From: Periplaneta americana
Taxonomy: Eukaryota > Arthropoda > Insecta > Blattodea > Blattidae
Length of the DNA: 64,000 bases
Assembly: GCF_040183065.1 (NCBI RefSeq)
Contig: NC_091117.1
Span: 108,678,001 to 108,742,000 of the forward strand
Reading direction: 5' to 3'
The translations under genes were made by a program, and so were the position numbers. The notes beneath the pieces are model-generated. The model ran no database searches, had not been told where the DNA came from, and saw nothing but the letters and a program-made list of their open reading frames with translations. Shown here piece after piece: positions 62,803 through 64,000 of the stretch. The first letter of the stretch is position 1; the number at the start of each line of letters is the position of its first letter.

Positions 62803-63102
62803 ATGGATTATGAAGCCAAAGTCGCTTTGTGTGTGTTGTTAGTGTATATTATTACGGTGACACAAAATTGTAATGCGCATGAGAAGAAAATTTATAGCAG
62901 TGCCATAAAGTTAACTTTTATTCCTGTGTCGATTTTACAACAGGCAATATTGTTCGTCAGTAACAATCGGAAGTACGGTGTGGGTGAATGGTTTGCTGAA
63001 AGGCTGTATGAAGACCTAATTTCTCGTGGTTCTGTAGAAGGGTCATTGGGATTGTACGACAGATTAGACATGCTCTTCCCTTTTCAATACATGAATTTCT
63101 GA
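62803..63102 (+). CDS. Hypothetical protein, possible Harbinger transposase start
   Basis: The 99-codon frame starts MDYEAKVALCVLLVYIITVT after TTCTTCCGAG, directly downstream of the hairpin block. It has NNRKYGVGEWFAERLYEDLI and LYDRLDMLF, which could correspond to the G-E-x-L-x-EL-x-D and F-x-LL regions before a Harbinger nuclease domain. The resemblance is weak and no catalytic motif follows. The hydrophobic start could also suggest a signal peptide. Identity unproven. Confidence 0.4.
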   Translation: MDYEAKVALCVLLVYIITVTQNCNAHEKKIYSSAIKLTFIPVSILQQAILFVSNNRKYGVGEWFAERLYEDLISRGSVEGSLGLYDRLDMLFPFQYMNF

Positions 63103-63164
63103 AGCATCTCCAAGTAAAAAAGAGTTTTAAACATGACCCAAAACACAACTCAAAGAGGCAAATT

Positions 63165-63355
63165 GTTTGTAACATATTTGAGAGATCTGTCTTGTAAAAG
63201 AATTGTGTTCTTTCTTTTTTACCAAATGAAGTCGCTGTGAAGGGTTTACTGGAACGCTATTGTATAGATTTTATTATTAAAGGAAACCTTAGGTCGAAAA
63301 TGAAAGAAAAAAATGTGTACTCTCAAAGAACGGTATTTTGAAAAGAGTATAAGTG
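63165..63355 (+). repeat. Tandem duplicate segment, copy 1
   Basis: It shares GCTGTGAAGGGTTTACTGGA, TTTTATTATT and TTAGGTCGAAAATGAAAGAA with 63475-63665, about 315 bp away. In copy 2 the frame is open (LKEEKCMYFLKKDILKRVKQ); copy 1 is broken. Confidence 0.8.
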
Positions 63356-63398
63356 AACACATCTATAATAAAAGTTCTCTTTTTCTTGGTTTTGCAGA

Positions 63399-63662
63399 AT
63401 GCTTATTGGACGTTGCGGCAATTTAAACTTGATCCTTATATCCCAAAATACAACTCAAAGTGGAAATGTCTTTATAAACAATACTGATTTGTGTCCTGAA
63501 AAAGAATTGTACGTTTTTTTACGAAACAAAATTGCTGTGAAGGGTTTGCTAGAACGCTTTTGTATACATTTTATTATTGAAGAATTCTTTAGGTCGAAAT
63601 TGAAAGAAGAAAAATGTATGTACTTTTTAAAGAAAGATATTTTGAAGAGAGTTAAACAATAA
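63399..63662 (+). CDS. Hypothetical protein over duplicate segment, copy 2
   Basis: An 87-codon frame includes LYVFLRNKIAVKGLLERFCI and EEFFRSKLKEEKCMYFLKK and ends KRVKQ. It repeats the segment at 63165-63355 and may be a further exon of the gene starting at 62803 (a TTTTGCAG precedes the ATG at 63399). Not recognised. Confidence 0.35.
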   Translation: MLIGRCGNLNLILISQNTTQSGNVFINNTDLCPEKELYVFLRNKIAVKGLLERFCIHFIIEEFFRSKLKEEKCMYFLKKDILKRVKQ

Positions 63663-63669
63663 GTCAACT

Positions 63670-64000
63670 CAGCTGGACTATACATAAGCGAAGTAATATT
63701 TATTGGCATCGTATTGTTAGTAACAAAATATGTCATATAGGTCTATATGGGCATCGTATTGTTATAAATCTGTCATGATAATAATTTCCCATCTAAAAGT
63801 CAATCTCCCTCTCTACTTCACTCCCTGATAAACACAAGTTAATTCTGTTGTTATGATTACATATACATACTGAGAATTTAACCATTAAAAAAAACGGGTT
63901 TTCCTTCAAATTTGAGAATGCCTTTCTCCCATTGTAGGCCTACATCTTATCCAATAGAAAAAGAGTTTACGTTCTCTTAAACATGATAGATCACGTTTCT
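63670..64000. other. Right edge, unassigned
   Basis: A 26-bp phrase (GGCATCGTATTGTTA-type) repeats near 63705 and 63750. No gene seen. Confidence 0.4.

Overview
This window looks like repeat-dense nuclear DNA from an arthropod, most likely an insect with a large genome. The evidence is high AT content, long (AAT)n and (AT)n tracts, GT-AG intron signals, and many decayed DNA transposons (hAT, P/THAP, PIF/Harbinger, Tc1/mariner) and non-LTR retrotransposons (Jockey-like and others). A large-genome polyneopteran such as a cockroach would fit, but that is a guess. Nothing bacterial, no rRNA and no CRISPR was seen. Only one locus looks like a conserved host gene.

Layout. 1-3050: two non-autonomous DNA transposons with clear ends (128-1197 hAT type; 2058-3045 flanked by TA). 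3060-8620: a THAP exon and the most unusual object here, a 285-bp tandem array (4763-8003). Each unit carries a tRNA-like gene with A box, B box and T5 terminator; the array inverts once, at about 7190. 8620-15100: a second THAP exon, a fold-back MITE, a Harbinger-like element (10708-12277) holding a Tc1 remnant, and a THAP coiled-coil remnant. 15180-19500: a broken Jockey-type LINE on the minus strand. 19500-22300: a Harbinger element (copy X) interrupted by a 1.5-kb insertion. 22500-26070: a split THAP gene whose first exon lies in a 0.55-kb palindrome; a P-like element with an 8-bp target duplication sits in the palindrome centre. 27284-32639: a hAT element (ZBED5-like) with an exact 8-bp duplication, containing a nested second hAT and other insertions. 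33117-34603: a second P-like element, 10 nt downstream of a splice donor. 35120-38800: minisatellite with a 2.8-kb insertion carrying three tRNA-like segments. 37600-43470: LINE scraps and a hAT shell (40444-43460). 44334-44567: a SINE. 44877-47071: a complete hAT element with an intact 494-codon transposase. 48792-50041 and 56160-57377: exons of a coiled-coil/ankyrin host gene, partly duplicated. 52246-52950: a mariner remnant. 54740-55980: Harbinger copy Y. 58490-61820: hAT and LINE fragments and a second SINE. 62580-63665: a possible Harbinger gene with hairpins.

Most striking general observation: the palindrome TAGGCCTA occurs about 18 times, against roughly one expected. Comparing the two Harbinger copies, two LINE reading frames and the two P-like copies suggests it arises when a TA becomes TA-GGCC-TA (or TA-GCC-TA). 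That is the form of a Tc1/mariner-type excision footprint or an ultra-short TA-targeted insertion.
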